64,000 nt of DNA from Syntrophales bacterium (GTDB taxonomy: Bacteria > Desulfobacterota > Syntrophia > Syntrophales > PHBD01), in assembly GCA_035363115.1 (NCBI GenBank), contig DAOSEM010000002.1, positions 372,001 to 436,000 on the forward strand, given 5' to 3'. The notes under the pieces are model-generated. The model had not been told where the DNA came from, did not search any database, and saw nothing but the letters and a program-made list of their open reading frames with translations. Shown here piece after piece: positions 62,663 to 64,000 of the stretch. The translations under genes were made by a program, and so were the position numbers. Numbering within the stretch: the first letter of the stretch is position 1; each line of letters starts with the position of its first letter.

Positions 62663-62676
62663 ATCCAGGAGCCTTC

Positions 62677-64000
62677 ATGAATGCGTGCGGAAAAGCAAAA
62701 TGTCTGATTCTCACCTGCCTGTGCATGGTTATCCTGGCGGGCTGCGCCGGGTTCAAGTACACGGACAAGGTTGATCCCGTCCGGCTGGATCAGAAGGTCC
62801 AGAAGAGGTCAGCAAAGGTGTATGCCCAGGCGGATGAATGGAGAAATTCGGGAGTCATCGTTCAGAAGGACGCTTCGTATCAAATATCGGCCCGGGGTCG
62901 ATGGCACGCCGGCATCCTGTGCGGATGGACCAGTCCGTCGGGGGTCGAGACCCACGGCTCTTCCTGTCCGCCCGTCAGGAATGTCGTCAAGAAGTGGAGC
63001 GCCGGCGCTCTGATCGGTAAGATAGGTGAAAACGGCGAGCCTTTCGGTATCGGTTACGAATATGTCTTTACCCCGAAGGAAGAAGGAGTTCTCTATCTCC
63101 GGATCAACGACTGTTTCGGGTGCACCGTGGACAACGACGGAGTCGTCGATGTTGCCGTTGTCCGGACGGACTCCGGTATGGCCGGAAACGAAGGGCAGGC
63201 GAGGGTGTCGCCGGCGGGACAGGCCGGGGACGATGCAGGATTGCGGCCCGTTCAGGGTCAGAAATGGGCCGTCATCGTCGGCATTTCCAGTTATAAGGAC
63301 TCCCGGATCGAAGGATTGAGGTACGCCGCTGCGGACGCCAAGGCGTTCCACGACTGGCTGATTTCGCAGAAGGGCGGGCGATACGCACCCTCCCGGGTCC
63401 GGATACTTCTTGATTCGGAAGCCACATCCAGGAACATCCGGAACGCCCTGTTCAACTGGCTGGGACAGGTGCTCGAAGAGGACACCGTGATGATCTATTT
63501 CGCCGGTCACGGCAGCCCCCAGTCCCCGGATCAGCCCCAGAATCTCTTTCTCCTTCCCTATGACTGCCAGTACGACGACGTAGCCACGACGGGATTCCCG
63601 ATGTGGGACATCGAGACCGCTCTGAAGCGTTTTATCAAGGCGAAAAAGGTCGTGGTGATTGCGGATGCCTGCCATTCCGGCGGCATCGGACGCTCGTTTG
63701 ACATCGCCCGTCGCGCCGCCCGGGGCGTCCAGGTGAATCCCATCAGTTCGGGCATCCAGACTCTTTCCAAGGTCGGCGAGGGTGTCGCGGTCATCAGCGC
63801 ATCGGACGACCGGCAGTTTTCCCAGGAAGGTCGGCAGTGGGGAGGCGGTCACGGCGTGTTCACGCATTTCCTCCTCACGGGCCTAAACGGTGGTGCGGAT
63901 TATAATCGTGACGGTCACGTAACCCTGGGGGAACTGATCCCCTTCCTTTCCGAACAGGTCAGGAGAGAGACGGGCAACGCGCAATCGCCGACCGTGTCGG
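62677..64000 (+). CDS. caspase-like (peptidase C14) lipoprotein, truncated by the window end
   Basis: At least 441 residues with no stop before 64000. A lipobox LAGC gives lipid-modified Cys23 after a hydrophobic signal. An N-terminal beta domain (about 55-160, with two CxxC-like Cys pairs) precedes the caspase fold at about 200-400: catalytic His278 (YFAGHGS) and Cys332 (ADACHSGG). AGGAG lies five bases before the ATG. The location suggests an outer-membrane or periplasmic protease acting on proteins or signalling; bacterial members also serve in cell death. Target unknown. Frame and catalytic pair are intact. Confidence 0.9.
   Translation, partial: MNACGKAKCLILTCLCMVILAGCAGFKYTDKVDPVRLDQKVQKRSAKVYAQADEWRNSGVIVQKDASYQISARGRWHAGILCGWTSPSGVETHGSSCPPVRNVVKKWSAGALIGKIGENGEPFGIGYEYVFTPKEEGVLYLRINDCFGCTVDNDGVVDVAVVRTDSGMAGNEGQARVSPAGQAGDDAGLRPVQGQKWAVIVGISSYKDSRIEGLRYAAADAKAFHDWLISQKGGRYAPSRVRILLDSEATSRNIRNALFNWLGQVLEEDTVMIYFAGHGSPQSPDQPQNLFLLPYDCQYDDVATTGFPMWDIETALKRFIKAKKVVVIADACHSGGIGRSFDIARRAARGVQVNPISSGIQTLSKVGEGVAVISASDDRQFSQEGRQWGGGHGVFTHFLLTGLNGGADYNRDGHVTLGELIPFLSEQVRRETGNAQSPTVS

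Noticed and set aside
1..64000. CRISPR arrays
   Set aside because: No regularly spaced direct repeats were seen; the repeats found are palindromes, tandem pairs or terminators.

Overview
The window is GC-rich bacterial chromosome, apart from one AT-richer stretch. The gene content points to a strictly anaerobic, syntroph-like member of the former Deltaproteobacteria (order Syntrophales or close relatives). This is an inference from the mix of acyl-CoA chemistry (an HpaB/4-hydroxybutyryl-CoA dehydratase-family enzyme, two ADP-forming acyl-CoA synthetases, a CoA-transferase, a beta-keto acid cleavage enzyme), a selenocysteine peroxiredoxin, the short anaerobic type of ThiC and a multihaem cytochrome. 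No rRNA or taxonomic marker beyond GroEL is present.

Layout. 0-3.3 kb: a cut-off exported protein, a short-chain dehydrogenase with an HpaB-family protein, and a 29-residue bS22/COX24-type ribosomal microprotein. 3.3-7.9 kb (minus): a LemA / nucleotidyltransferase / TPM-domain operon and groES-groEL. 8-10.4 kb: an Fe-S protein coupled to a GMC-like flavoprotein. 10.4-17.6 kb (minus): a complete Liv-type ABC uptake operon with an acyl-CoA ligase gene inside it. Its leader has a strong promoter, a 23-codon Phe-rich leader peptide, mutually exclusive antiterminator and terminator hairpins, and a second terminator. This is the most striking feature of the window: a classical Phe attenuator apparently controlling an uptake operon. 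17.7-23.1 kb: small housekeeping or stress genes (hydrolase, Nudix, cNMP-binding, BON, peroxiredoxin, aldo-keto reductase). 23.1-28.6 kb: acyl-CoA synthetase, a MITE-like repeat, a metallo-hydrolase, and panB with a DUF2520 (PanG-like) reductase. 28.6-35.2 kb: a PAS-GGDEF protein, a MacAB/Lol-like ABC exporter, and a UGA-containing selenoprotein peroxiredoxin. 35.2-41.6 kb: rnhA, tatD, a TPP-riboswitch operon (thiN-thiD-thiC) and cca.

41.7-49 kb: tRNA-Gly and tRNA-Cys are followed by an integrase remnant and AT-rich DNA. That DNA carries an IclR regulator, a secreted protein of unknown function, a tetrahaem cytochrome with a Tat-exported flavoprotein (a split flavocytochrome c), and a 4-hydroxybutyrate-type CoA-transferase. 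IS-like direct repeats and a GNAT pseudogene are also present. This looks like an acquired island integrated at tRNA-Cys, since eroded. 49-64 kb: RecD2 helicase, a BKACE-family enzyme, a DUF2889 protein, a domain-swapped ADP-forming synthetase, a GAF/HD-GYP c-di-GMP phosphodiesterase, an exported flavodoxin-like protein, tRNA-Leu, a metallo-hydrolase, a thioesterase and the start of a caspase-like lipoprotein.

All family assignments come from reading motifs; no database search was run. Long open frames antisense to GC-rich genes were treated as shadows.
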